The notes beneath the pieces were generated by a model. It ran no database searches. It had not been told where the DNA came from and worked only from the letters and a program-made list of their open reading frames with translations. A DNA stretch of 64,000 nucleotides. It comes from Lithodes maja. Its lineage: Eukaryota > Arthropoda > Malacostraca > Decapoda > Lithodidae. This document shows, piece by piece, positions 1 to 10,637 of the stretch; position 1 is the stretch's first letter, and each line of letters begins with the position of its first letter. The DNA is taken from positions 33,958 through 97,957 of the forward strand of contig JBAKBP010007640.1 in assembly GCA_037953745.1 (NCBI GenBank), given 5' to 3'. The position numbers were made by a program, and so were the translations under genes.

Positions 1-127
1 ACATAGTTATACGTTGTCACACTCAATATAAGCAGCCAGCACGGTACAACGCGGTACCGTGGCGGTACAGTGGAGTACCAAGGAGTACAATCAGGTTACG
101 TTGCCACGCACTGGGTGCGTCACAGTA
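1..127. other. Unassigned leading sequence
   Basis: No gene seen. Positions about 40-95 hold several short GGTAC-containing units, giving a weak local repeat. The R1 repeat begins at about 128. Confidence 0.4.
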
Positions 128-527
128 TGGTAAAAGCGTTTCCATTGTATAATGACAATGGCTAATTACTTATTATCGCCAAAGTCCGAAGTTATGACCG
201 CAGTCCGAAATCACCCCAGTTTACAGTAATTTGCGAAAAAATAGGGTGCAAATAGGCTACTTAAATTGTTCTCGGATGTTATGAAATAGGTCTATCTTGT
301 GGCAATCAAAAGTAAAAGTAAAACTAGAGAAGCTGTTGAACAAGACATATCAAGTAATTATATTGAGGACTTAAGCTTTGAAAATGCCAGATTTTTTTTT
401 ATGACAAGGACAAGAATGATAGAAGTAAAAGAAAACTTCAAAAACAAATTTATGAACCTAACCTATTGTGCAATATTTGTCAAAATGAAAATGAAAATCA
501 AATGCACCTGTTCAACTGTGAATCATA
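128..527 (+). repeat. Repeat R1, plus copy, first part (split)
   Basis: This segment is the reverse complement, with scattered differences, of 5455-5847. It stops abruptly after the AATCATA at 521-527, and the remainder of the same repeat resumes at 10638-11172. A single R1 copy has therefore been split by about 10 kb of inserted DNA. It carries the start of a short reading frame from 299, related to the frame at 5384-5674 on the minus strand. Two extra bases near 450 shift the frame before the Cys/His cluster, so this copy cannot make the intact product. Confidence 0.8.
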
Positions 528-844
528 ATAGGCTCCTGGGCGGTATTTATAAAGCACTTTTAGGCTTAAAAGTAGCTTTTAAAGATGGCGGCCACTTTTA
601 AAAGATAAAAGTTGGGTAAAAAAAAAAATTAGCAGCTAAAAGTAGCTTTTAAACCCGGCGAAAACTAAAAGCCCTCCTCGGGACTTTTAGCGCTTAAAAG
701 TTACTTTTAGAGGACGATGAAGATGGTTGAATAACAAATCCGCCACCCCCTGCCAAGGAATTTTCATGTTAAAAAGACCAATTGGATTAATAGGCCTATA
801 GCGACTCTGAGTTAATCAAAAGATACCATATAAACCACGAATGA

Positions 845-1087
845 AACTTAGAGGAACAAAGCTCCTAACCCCGAGATGAAAGTGTGTATTACCCTACATT
901 ATTTGGCAACGGTCAAAATGTAACTGTATGAGTAACTCATGATTGTAGGTTATCTATATTATAAAATACAGTATGTTAGGTAACTCTTGATTCCATCCAT
1001 ATATCACCCCGCACATCATACTACTCAAAGGTGATCCACTGTGTGTTCTCCAACGAATAAGCTATATTAGAAAGTAACCTACCACCA
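845..1087. repeat. ~240-bp block, inverted copy at 24093-24326
   Basis: The block is the reverse complement of 24093-24326 with few differences. On the left it continues into 531-844, which is repeated inverted at 26097-27316. On the right it stops where the Penelope-like element begins. It helps define the second copy of the TIR element. No coding sequence seen. Confidence 0.75.
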
Positions 1088-1135
1088 TATATATCAACCT
1101 ACTTTAGCTTTCAAATAAAAAATGTAGGCAACATT

Positions 1136-2217
1136 TTGTATAAAGATTTATTAAAAAACGATTTTAATAACCCATATTTTAACTTCCCTGTTTTAAACAG
1201 AAGACCTGGTAGACACGGTAATAGAAGACTAAATACATTTAATAAAAAGAAAAACAGGTCTGATATTAAAATTATTGTTAATAATTTATATTCATTATAT
1301 CGAAATTTCGGAATTAAAAAATTAAAAGATTCATTGAAAGGCCTACAAAAGAAAAGTTTTGCTCCTTTTATAGAAAATATTCTAAACAATAAACATAATT
1401 TCACAAATAAATTTAAGAATATAGTCTTTGCTTTTATGGGATATATTAGAGCGAATTCTAAGAAATCCAAAGATAACCGTATTAATGATAAAGTCATGTC
1501 CACTTTAAATTATTCCTCTAAAATTTTAGACAAAATTAATGTTAACAGTCTTATTAATTCAAAGAAAGTTAAGTCCATGTTACCAGATGGTTGTAAAGAT
1601 TTCAAACCATTAATAGTGTATTCATATGAACGACCTGTTGGGTCTATTATTTGTAATTATAATAAAGTTTTAGGAAATCTTTCAGATAATGATATTTTCA
1701 ATAATAATAAATGCGTGTGTGAAAGAGTCATGGATATGCCAGCTAGCAGACGTGATGCACTAGCAAAGTTCATTTATAGTCCGATATGTCACATATTAAC
1801 AGGTGATGTAGAACTAGTTAAACATTTTGCAAACGACAAATTAGCGGAGCTATGTCGTAAAGGGTTTAAATTTAGAATAGGGAGTAATAAAGTAACATGG
1901 GACATAATTTTAAAAGATATTGTTTTTTCAGTCAATAAATTAAAAGATAAATTGTTAAAAATTGCGTGCTGCGATGCGAGAGAACTAGAAGCATGGTCTA
2001 AATTATTAATTAAGTTAATTAGAAATAAAATTTTCTCGCTTAAAAATGAATTTAATCTTTCAGATTTTATAGACTATAATTATAATAAGCTTAAAGCTGA
2101 TTTAATAAATTTACATAAACATTTTGTAATCACTACAGTAGATAAAGCCAGCAATAATTATAGCTTCACATGTAAGAAATTTTATCTTGAAAACATGAAA
2201 AAAGAATTAGGTATTAA
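1136..2217 (+). pseudogene. PLE polyprotein, N-terminal part
   Basis: The open frame runs from about 1061 with no convincing ATG (1136 is TTG), which suggests 5' truncation or a non-standard start. About 360 residues are visible. A lysine-rich N-terminal third is followed by a CxC-containing stretch ending in a HILTGD motif and a GFKFR motif, then VITTVDKASNN shortly before the break. The last is the conserved segment that precedes the RT in many invertebrate PLEs, here with DKA in place of the classic DKG. The frame is broken at 2214-2217 by the MITE insertion in the TTAA target. Recognition as PLE rests mainly on this segment and on the downstream RT; the function of the N-terminal region is not known to me. 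Confidence 0.7.
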
Positions 2218-2844
2218 CCTCTGAAGTGCGCACGGGGGTAAATGAAAACCTCCCCCTGTGCTGACGTATTTGAGGTTTTTCGTCACTAAAATATTCATTG
2301 TACCATTAATAGCATTAATAATTATCCATATGCGCCTATTATGGGTTGATTATAAAGGTATTAACCTGAAACAACAATAAAACGAGTGAAAACAGCGTTT
2401 GGATGGTCAAAATCGGAGATATAGCCCGCGAGTTGTATAATCTATGGGTGAGGCAAACTCCTTTCCCGCCAATTTCCCCCAAGGCCACTGAGACACAGTC
2501 GATCGATACTCTCTCTCTCTCTCTTGCACTCGATGGCCATCAGTGATGACAACACCCTGCTTGCAACTCGCTAATGTTAGCACGAAAATATACCTCAGAA
2601 TAAGGGAATAATAGGGAAAATAGGTGATAACTGAGGAATAGGAGGAAAGTGGGGAAGGAGGGGAGGTAGAGGACTGAGATTTTGCATGGCCCAGGGGCCA
2701 AAAAAAAAAAATAAAAAAATAAAAAAAAAATAAAAAAAAAAAAAATTTTCGATGTAAAAAGTTGATTTTTAGTTTTACTTACTCCAGAGAGTCTTCCCGC
2801 AGTCCGCCGGCCGAACTCTAAAGAGTCTTCCCGCAGTTCCCGGG
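2218..2844 (-). mobile_element. TTAA-flanked MITE, family pB-M1 (627 bp)
   Basis: It is flanked by TTAA at 2214-2217 and 2845-2848. Its ends are CCTCTGAAG on the left and CCCGGG on the right, matching the TTAA target and CCY...RGG termini of piggyBac-type elements. It contains a (CT)n tract, an A-rich tract and the GGCCCAGGGGCC palindrome at about 2689. No transposase, so it would depend on a partner. Other copies are at 25127-25743, 58753-59378 and 58661-59918 (the last with the previous copy nested inside it). Insertion into the PLE frame makes it younger than the PLE. Confidence 0.85.
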
Positions 2845-2848
2845 TTAA

Positions 2849-4124
2849 GGGTAACATATTACGTAAAAATATTTGCGGTAATTCTGTTTATGAAATTCAA
2901 AATCATCTGAATATTGATAACTTAATCGATGAACATACCAAGAAAAATATAACATTTGATATTAAACTTTCTGATAAGAACAAGTGCATTGCAAAATTAT
3001 ACATGTTACCTAAATTTCATAAAAGACCTTATAAATATCGCTTTATTGCCGGAGCAAAATTTGCTACCACTAAAACTCTATCAGAACAAGTCGTAAATTG
3101 CTTAAAATACATTAAAAGTACTCATAAAAGATATTGTAATACCATCATGAGAAGAACTGGCATTAACTATTATTGGAGTGTTGACAATTCGTTAGAAGTT
3201 ATTGATAAAATAAATACCATGCCGAAAGTTACCTCGGTACATAGCTTCGACTTTTCAACTTTGTATACCAATTTGCCTTTAGATTTAGTATATTCAGAGC
3301 TTTGCTTTATTATAGATTTGCACTTTGACAGGTTCGTTAGGAATGGTAATTATTTCATAAATGTTTATACATATTTTAATAATGCATCACTTAGCTCTAC
3401 TCCCACTAGTTCTGTATATTTTGATAGAACTAAACTTAAAGATGCCCTTAAATTCCTCCTTTTCAATACTTATGTTAGATTCGGCCCGTACATTTTCAAA
3501 CAAATATTAGGAATTCCTATGGGTGGAAATGCTAGCCCTTTAATTGCAGACTTATTCTTGCTTGCTTTAGAATTTAAATATATAAAAGACTTAGTTGACA
3601 GTAGCAAGAAAAATAAAATCCCAGAAAAATTAGCACTTGCTAAACTGTTAAGTAATAATAGTAGATATATTGATGATATTCTTGTTTGCAATTTGTTAAA
3701 TTTTAATCAAGTTGCTAAACTTATTTACCCTAATTCTATTCCCCTCACACAATGTAACGTAAATTATAAAGTTGACAATTTTCTTGATATAAATATAGAG
3801 ATTGTTAATGAACAGTGCATACTTAAAGTATATCACAAAGTTGATGATTTTAATTTTAACGTAATAAACTTTCCTTTCCCTAGTAGTAATATCGATAGTA
3901 AAATAACTTATAATTGTTTTTATTCCCAATTAATAAGATTTTGTAAAATCTGCACTAAAGTAGATGACTTTTGGGCTAGAGCTAGGTTACTATACAGACT
4001 CTTAGTGGACAGAGGTTTTGAGGCAAGTAAATTGTTCCATAAATTTAATCTTTTTAGGGTCAATTATTGTGACTGTATTCTAAAATTTGACATCAATAAT
4101 TTTAATCAAGCATTTTTAACTTGA
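2849..4124 (+). pseudogene. PLE reverse transcriptase domain
   Basis: This is the C-terminal part of the PLE protein, carrying the reverse transcriptase that would prime from target DNA. Visible RT blocks are LPKFHKRP near 3006, DFSTLYTNLP near 3250 (first catalytic Asp), GIPMGGNASPL at about 3512-3544, and the YIDD catalytic box at about 3668-3679. The 'FSTLYTNLP' and 'GIPMGGNASP' wording is diagnostic for Penelope-like RTs rather than LINE or LTR RTs. The frame is open to a stop at 4122-4124 with no GIY-YIG domain after the thumb region. The catalytic residues are intact, so damage here is limited to the MITE split and the possible 5' truncation. Confidence 0.85.
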
Positions 4125-4914
4125 AGTTTCTTGTATAACCTCTGCTTACTTTTTGTCTGTATTTATTGTTTTTTGTCTGTATTTATTGTTTATCTTTTTC
4201 TTTTTCTTATTCTATTATTAATATTAATATTGATGATTTTTTAAATTTATTGTTCTTGTTAAAAGAGTACTCTTTGTTTAAATCTGTTGTTACTTCATAT
4301 TTTGCAATTATTTGTCTTTATATTATATTTTTTGTCGATAGTATCAATTGCTTACTTTTGCGATTTCCTTAGTTTATTTGTGCGATAAATGTAGGTTATT
4401 TGTAGGGTAGTTATTGATAGGGGTCACTTGAGGCATGCTATGCTTACAGGTACCTACCCGATAGCACTATCGTTAGTGAGTGCTGTACTGTATTTTATAT
4501 ATTATTTTGTAATAGTATAGATATCTTATCAATATTTGTATTTTGTACTATTGTTAATGTCTTGTCATGTTGCAAATTTGATTTTAAATAATATTTTGAC
4601 ATTTAACATTTAGTTTCTTTATTCATGCAGAGTTTAGTAAAATTTGCCAGAACGTCCCGGACTTCCCAAACTTGACTACTTCCTTTAACGTGACGATAGT
4701 GCGTTGTTATATGTGCGATTAGTTTGCTTGGGAAACAGATTAACTTGCTCATGTAGTAATGTACACCCTATGTGGTGGATTGTGTTCTTTTATTTAATAG
4801 TTTTTATTTTAGTAGGCGTTGTTTCCACATAGCGATTTTGATAATTTAATTTGACTTTATATTGTCCTTGTCCCAATTTTGGTTTGTTTAGTTTGCAAGT
4901 TTTACATTTTAATT

Positions 4915-5847
4915 AAACATTTCGATTCATACTGTATATAATATGTCCGACTACATTTTTTGCCGCGGTCGGTCTCTCTATTTTTAGATGGGTAAATCCA
5001 AGGTTAAGAGATAAACACATGTTTTTCTTATGTTCTTAAATTTCTTAACCTTGGGTAAATCCCCTCCTCCGCCCACAACCTGTATAGTTCCAGCGTCCTC
5101 GTTGACAAACGCCTATACTGTACTTGTTGGAAGAACACTAACAAATAGACCAAATTAAAGGAGTGTAGGACTAACCTAATATAATATTAGATTGTTGTTG
5201 TTTTTGTTGTTGTTTTGGCGCACTCTCCCATCCAGGAGTTCGTTCTATGAACGATGGCTGTTTCCTTATTGTTATTTGTATTTGTTAAACATTTTCATAT
5301 TACTTATATATTTCTTTTCTCAAATTAACGATAGTCTCCCTCCTTTTTAGAACTGTTCTTATAATCTCTGCTACCCTTTTTAATTAATTTTGTTCAAATA
5401 TTTCCCTCAAGTTGTCCCTGCCTCTCAGATCTTTGTATAGGTCTTCGTATGATTCACAGTTGAACAGGTGCATTTGATTTTCATTTTCATTTTGACAAAT
5501 ATCGCACAATAGGTTAGGTTCATATTTGTTTTTGAAGTTTTCTTTTACTTCTATCATTCTAGTCCTTGTCATAAAAATTGTTCTGGCATTTTCAAAGCTT
5601 AAGTCCTCAATATAATTACTTGATATATCTTGTTCAACAGCTTTTCTAGTTTTACTTTTACTTTCGATTGTCACAAGATAGGCCTATTTCATAACATCCT
5701 AGAACAATTTAAGTAGCCTATTTGCACCCTATGTTTTCGCAAATTACTGTAAACTGGGGTGATTTCGGAGTGCGGTCATAACTTAGGACTTTGGCGATAA
5801 TAAGTAATTAGCCATTGTCATTATACAATGGAAACGCTTTTACCACA
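4915..5847 (-). repeat. Repeat R1, complete minus-strand copy
   Basis: The sequence is the reverse complement of 128-527 joined to 10638-11172, so it shows what R1 looks like unbroken (about 930 bp). One end carries the GCCGCGGTCGGTCTC motif at about 4962, then a (TTG)n-type stretch near 5200 and a short open frame. It may be the 3' part of a retroelement because the frame ends in a Cys/His cluster, but no RT is present in R1 itself. Confidence 0.8.
5384..5674 (-). pseudogene. R1 small ORF with C2HC-like zinc cluster
   Basis: A 96-residue frame, basic and charged at the N-terminus, with a cluster C-x2-C-x8-H-x4-C near residues 56-73. Such clusters occur at the C-terminus of many non-LTR reverse transcriptases, so R1 may be a truncated retroelement end; this is inference. 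Compared with the plus copy (10638-10783), a codon before LKRVAE has become a stop here (TAA), which shortens the product by about 30 residues. No other domain is recognisable. Confidence 0.4.
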
Positions 5848-6330
5848 CTTTTCAAGAATACTTCGGACATCATTTAGGAAAAGGATAAGGATATTATGGG
5901 GGATAATTTTAGGAGGCTTCCTGGATTACGGCGCACGGCGCATTATCACTACACATCACTTGACCTAGTTAAATACAATGTGTTTACAGTCAGGAGAAAT
6001 TGTAAAAAACAAACTCGGAAAATTTCCGAAATTACCCCACTTTACGAATTGTGTAAACTCGCGAATTTGGCAACTATCTCAGATGCTGCCACACCGGAAT
6101 ATGCAATTGTTTTGGTATGGTAAATATATTACCCTTTCAATTTAGCAATATATAATTGATTTCACAATAACAAAATATTGCATAATTACCCTAATGTTTT
6201 ATAGTAATTAGTATATGCAATTAGAAGCCTATACCTACCTATTAAACGTTATTCACCAATTGTAATATTGCTAGATGTAGCGAAATAGCGGTTGTGGCAG
6301 CTTTCTTAACGCTTCCACTAAAAACTGCTT
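5848..6330. other. Unassigned AT-rich stretch
   Basis: No gene supported. It lies inside the TIR element between the R1 copy and the right terminal repeat. A 75-codon frame at 5896-6123 shows no recognisable motif. Confidence 0.4.
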
Positions 6331-6502
6331 TTAAATGTTTTATGAATAACTTTTAAGGATTTTCTTTTAGTTAAAATTACTTTTAGGGAATTTTTTTAAT
6401 TCTTTTATAAATACCGGCCCAGGCCTTTGACCAGTGAGGACGTACCCAGTGACCGCTCGTGACATACCTGTTTATCCCCTAGTGAGGTGAACATTCTTAG
6501 TG

Positions 6503-7408
6503 ATGGCTTGTGCTGATGAGATTGTCACCTCTTCCCATGTTCTCCAGCTTTGTCTTGCTTTGCAAGAGAGGCTGGAGAATGTTGAGCTCGAGGTCCAATC
6601 TCTCAAGGATGAGAACTTAGCATTGAAGATGGCATTTGAGGAAAACAAAAATGCCACTGGTGTAGGAAACCCGGACTCTTCCTGGAAGGTGGCATCTTCA
6701 AGAGGAATGAAATTAACCTTCCAGAAGCAGTATGTGACTGTTAAAAACAAGTATAGCGCCCTGGATGACGAGTGTGATGGCAGTGAAGGGGGAAAGGAGG
6801 AAGGAGATGACCAGTCTTACAGCGGGGCAGTGAGAGGGGAGGGGAGGAAATCTGCAGCTACTTCTGCTGCTACTACTTCTGCTACAGGCCGGCAACAGAA
6901 AACAGCTAAGTCTATTTTAATTGTAGGGGATTCAATGGTTAAATACCTTGGCAGGGCTACTAACACACATGTTGGTAAAGTTGTCTGTCTGCCTGGTGCC
7001 GGAGTCGAGAGGGTGGCAGAAAAGCTAGATGGTGTCATGGAAGGGAGTGGAGAGGACCCCATCATCTTCCTCAACGCAGGGAGCAACGACATTTGGAAAT
7101 GCAGGACTGAGGAGTTGCTCACCACGTACCAGGAAATGTTGGAGAGGATCAAGGAGAAGGGTGGAGTTCCTGTGGTACACAGTATCCTACCAAGAAGAGG
7201 GGTAAGGAAGGAATGGTCCTCCAGGGCTATTGGTGTAAATAGCCGGCTGGAGAAGTATTGCAAGGCAAATACTATTCCATTCCTGGATAACTGGACCCTC
7301 TTTTATGGTAAGGATGAACTGTATGCCCAGGATGGAGTACATCTCTCTCGACTAGGAGTTTCGACCTTAGCCAGCTCACTCGACAAGTTTGTTGCGGGGT
7401 TTTGTTAA
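6503..7408 (+). CDS. LINE-A ORF1 protein with SGNH-esterase domain
   Basis: The ATG at 6503 opens a 301-residue frame. Residues 1-50 look like a coiled coil (leucine/glutamate heptads), followed by a Gly/Ser/Ala-rich linker. Residues about 135-300 form an SGNH (GDSL-like) hydrolase: VGDSMVK carries the nucleophile Ser, NAGSNDIW is the Asn block, and DGVHLS supplies the Asp and His. ORF1 proteins with this esterase domain are known from the CR1/L2 group, where they bind RNA/membranes in ribonucleoprotein particles. The frame is intact with all catalytic residues visible. The stop at 7406-7408 overlaps the open ORF2 frame at 7402, suggesting coupled translation of ORF2. Confidence 0.85.
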   Translation: MACADEIVTSSHVLQLCLALQERLENVELEVQSLKDENLALKMAFEENKNATGVGNPDSSWKVASSRGMKLTFQKQYVTVKNKYSALDDECDGSEGGKEEGDDQSYSGAVRGEGRKSAATSAATTSATGRQQKTAKSILIVGDSMVKYLGRATNTHVGKVVCLPGAGVERVAEKLDGVMEGSGEDPIIFLNAGSNDIWKCRTEELLTTYQEMLERIKEKGGVPVVHSILPRRGVRKEWSSRAIGVNSRLEKYCKANTIPFLDNWTLFYGKDELYAQDGVHLSRLGVSTLASSLDKFVAGFC

Positions 7409-8355
7409 TAAACCATAGGTGTGTAAGTAAAATAGAATCCCAGCCACATGAAATTGATAGTAATAACGAACATTATGATAGCGTAGCTTTTCCGTCTAGG
7501 TCCAGTAGTTCAACAGGTAAAAATAAATTAGTTAAAAACAATAGAAAAATAGTTGCAAATACAAGTAATAGTTTGAGGGTTTATTATACAAATTGCAGGA
7601 GTTTATGTAACAAAATGAACGAACTTAGAGCACTGGTTAGCAAAGAAAATATAGACATAATAGCGCTAACTGAAACATGGATTAATACAGAAACCAGGCA
7701 TTTTTTAGCAGAGTTTGATATACCGGGATATAGTTTGTTTAAATATGACCGAACAAGTAGGAGGGGCGGCGGTATAGCAGTGTTTGTCAGGAGTTCATTA
7801 AAAAGCTGTACTAAATCAGGTATTAGAGTAAATAATGAAAATGAAAGTGTTTGGGTAGAAGTTAACGAAGGTAGTGAGACCTTAGTTATTGGAGTTATGT
7901 ATAGACCGCCAAATATGAGTAGAAATGACGGAACATCATTATGGGAGGAAATTAAAATAGCATCAAGGTTCAGCAACGTGTGCATTATGGGGGATTTTAA
8001 TTTCCCTAATATAGATTGGCAACAACAAATAGGCGACTCTGATTCAAAGGAGTTTATTGAGGTAGTACAAGATAGTTTTTTATCTCAATTCATAGATACG
8101 CCGACTAGAGGTGATAATATTCTCGATTTAGTTTTCAGTAACAATGACCATATGATAAATAGAGTAGAAATCGGGGACCACCTAGGAAATAGTGATCACA
8201 ATTCTGTGTATTTTAATATACAATGGAAAGGTAATATCAGAGAGAATTCAACATTAATACCTGACTTCAGAAAAGCCAATTATGGTGGGTTAAGAGAAGC
8301 CCTGTTAGCAGACCCTATGGTCAAAAAAATTAAGTCGATCCAGGTGTCCAAATGA
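7402..8355 (+). pseudogene. LINE-A ORF2, endonuclease part
   Basis: The open frame overlaps the ORF1 stop by seven bases and has no ATG near its start (7402 is TTG). The apurinic-type endonuclease occupies about residues 50-290: a YYTNCRSLCNKMNEL block, the catalytic TETW, RRGGGIAVFVR, GDFNFPNIDW and the SDHN box. It nicks target DNA to prime reverse transcription. The frame ends in a stop after residue 317, in a region where the intact protein would run on to the RT; 8356-8760 reads in other frames, so there is at least one frameshift here. Confidence 0.8.
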
Positions 8356-8763
8356 GTGTATCCTTTCTCAGGCACCTGTCATCTTAAGTCAGGAAGAGAC
8401 GTCAAACTTGGTAGATACATACGATAATTTTATCAAGTCAGTATTCAATGCGCAAAATAAATATATCCCCAAAAGAAAATTTAGATCAACACAGAACCAA
8501 CCCAAATGGATGAATAATAGACTATTAGATCTTTTAGGAAAAAAGAGAGGAATATATAGAAAAATTTAAAAAAGGCGAAATTCACCTACTTGCTTACTAT
8601 CAGAATCTATCACGACAGGTAAAAAAGGATATTAGTAAAGAAAAAAAGAAATTATGAAATTAAGGTTGCCAATGACTCAAAAAATAATCCTAAAGCTTTT
8701 TACCAACTATATAAATCCAAGGTTAGAGATGTAATTGGTCCCCTTAAAACTTCGATAGGAGAA

Positions 8764-10415
8764 ATGACAGAAAATGATTTAGAAATGTGCAGTACATTAA
8801 ATAGTCAATTTCTTTCCGTTTTCACTAATGAAAATTTGGCACAGTTTCCAGAAGTCCGTAAGGTATACAGCGATAGTATAGAAAATAGGTTAAGTACGGT
8901 TACTATAAGTAGAAATGATGTGCTTAAGGAAATTGACAAACTGAAACTTCACAAATCGCCTGGTCCTGATGAGGTATATGCTAGAGTATTAAAAGAATGC
9001 AGAGATGAGTTAAGTTACCCATTAACATTTCTATTTAACAAGTCATTAGAAACAGGTATAGTTCCAGAAGCTTGGAAGCTTGCAAATGTAGTTCCGATCT
9101 TCAAAAAAGGTGATAAATCAATAGCATCCAATTACCGTCCCATTAGTCTCACTTCAATCATAGGAAAGCTACTAGAGTCAATTATTGCTAGGAAAATGAG
9201 AAACCACTTAGAAACATTTAACTTTATCAATTCTTCTCAGCATGGATTCACTCAGGGACGGTCTTGCCTTACTAATTTGCTTAGTTTTTTTCTCAGAGGT
9301 ATATGAAGCAGTAGATAATGACAAAGTCATATGATATTATATATTTAGATTTCAGTAAAGCTTTCGACAGAGTCCCTCATGAGAGATTGATGAGAAAGGT
9401 TGAGGCACATGGAATAGGTGGGGCGTTGTTAGGATGGATTAGGTCATGGCTAATTGGTAGGAAGCAGAGAGTCAGCATAAATGGTACCAAGTCAGAATGG
9501 GGAGCAGTTAAAAGTGGTGTCCCCCAGGGATCGGTATTAGGTCCCCTGTTGTTTCTTATATACATAAATGACCTAGATTTAGGTATAACTAGTAGGATAA
9601 GTAAATTCGCAGACGATACTAAAATAGGGAGATCAATTGATTCAGATAGCGATATAGAGTGCCTCCAAAGGGATCTAGATACCTTACATGAATGGTCAGT
9701 AAATTGGCAGATGAAGTTTAACATTGACAAATGCAAGGTATTAAAGATAGGGAAGATGCAAACAAATGTTAAATATAAACTAGCTAATTTAGAATTAGAA
9801 AATTCAGACTGCGAGAAAGATCTAGGTGTGTTTGTTAGCAATGATTTGAAGCCTAGAAAACAGTGTATAAGCGTTCGTAATAAGGCAAACAGGATTCTCG
9901 GGTTCATCTCTAGGAGTGTGAGTAACAGAACTGCTGATGTTATCTTAAAACTTTACTTGTCATTAGTGAGACCCCATATGGATTATGCTGTCCAATTTTG
10001 GTGTCCTTATTACAGAATGGACATAGATTCATTGGAGAGAGTACAGCGTAGAATGACAAAAATGATCCATAATATTAGAAATCTTTCGTATGAAGAAAGG
10101 TTGAAGAAATTAGGTTTGCATTCGTTAGAGAGACGCAGAGTTAGAGGGGATATGATAGAGGTGTTCAAGTGGGTTAGTGGGATTAACAAAGGGGACATGA
10201 CAAATGTACTAAAGCTCAGTGATAGCGAAAGAACTCGTACCAATGGTTTCAAATTAGATAAATTTCGTTTCAGAAAAGATATAGGCAAATATTGGTTTGG
10301 TAACAGAGTTGTAGATGGGTGGAATGGACTACCAAGTGCTATAGTGGGATCTAAAACTGTAGGGAGCTTTAAGATAAAATTGGATAAGCATATGGACGAG
10401 AGGGGTTGGGTGTGA
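8764..10415 (+). pseudogene. LINE-A ORF2, reverse transcriptase part
   Basis: RT blocks in order: KSPGPDEVYARVLKEC (about 8956), ANVVPIFKKGDK, NYRPISLTS, then a frame break at about 9290-9320, YLDFSKAFDRVPHERL (about 9343), SGVPQGSVLGPLLFL (about 9514) and the catalytic FADDTK (about 9607). The C-terminal connection continues to WNGLPSAIVG and the stop at 10413-10415. The LDFSKAFDRVPH and FADD wording fits the CR1/L2 group. One frameshift between 8764-9306 and 9318-10415, plus the 5' damage, makes ORF2 non-functional. The catalytic aspartates are retained. Confidence 0.85.
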
Positions 10416-10637
10416 AAGGGGATCAGCTGGGTTGGGCCAATCAGCACTCTGCAGACCCCCATAATCCTGCGTTAATCCCTAACCGTTTTGTTAAGATGAT
10501 CCTCAGGGTATTAGAGTGTGGAGCCTATAATTGGGCTTTGTAATTGAATTGGGGTTGTGTGGAACAGGGATCTGCCTTGCTTAGGCCAATCGGCTTTCTG
10601 CAGACTCCCATTTTCTTATGTTCTTATGTTCTTATGT

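Larger units (their letters stand above)
1088..4914 (+). mobile_element. Penelope-like element (PLE) with MITE insertion
   Basis: Two reading frames (about 1136-2217 and 2849-4124) form one Penelope-type polyprotein interrupted by a 627-bp MITE. Taking out the MITE and one TTAA leaves a continuous frame. No GIY-YIG nuclease is recognisable after the RT, and none is seen N-terminally, so this is an endonuclease-lacking type, a 5'-truncated copy, or a variant with an N-terminal nuclease that has been lost. The 3' stretch 4125-4914 is AT-rich with no further gene and runs into the R1 minus copy. Very low GC sets it apart from the LINEs nearby. Confidence 0.75.
531..6425. mobile_element. TIR-bounded composite DNA element
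   Basis: The left end (GGCTCCTGGGCGGTATTTAT at 531-550) is matched by an imperfect inverted end closing at 6425, which reads TTTATAAATACCGGCCCAGG from about 6404. Inside both ends are runs of CTTTTA/TAAAAG-type motifs. It interrupts repeat R1 and contains a 250-bp block repeated elsewhere, a Penelope-like element and an inverted R1 copy. No transposase is seen, so it looks non-autonomous or gutted. A second copy of its left end lies inverted at 26097-27316. The GGGCSGGTATTTATAAA-type terminus recalls some animal cut-and-paste families, but I cannot assign the superfamily. Target duplication is unclear because LINE-A lies against the right end. Confidence 0.6.
6426..10636 (+). mobile_element. 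LINE-A, CR1-like non-LTR retrotransposon
   Basis: A near full-length LINE: ORF1 (6503-7408) with an esterase fold, then a broken ORF2 with apurinic-type endonuclease and RT. The 3' end is three TTCTTATG repeats (10613-10636), the short-repeat tail typical of CR1 elements rather than poly(A). The 3' UTR contains two related copies of a motif (10418-10464 and 10568-10611) with the cores GGGCCAATCAGC and AGGCCAATCGGC, each followed by CTGCAGAC. The 5' end lies against the right end of the TIR element, and the 3' end against the resumed R1 repeat. Confidence 0.85.
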
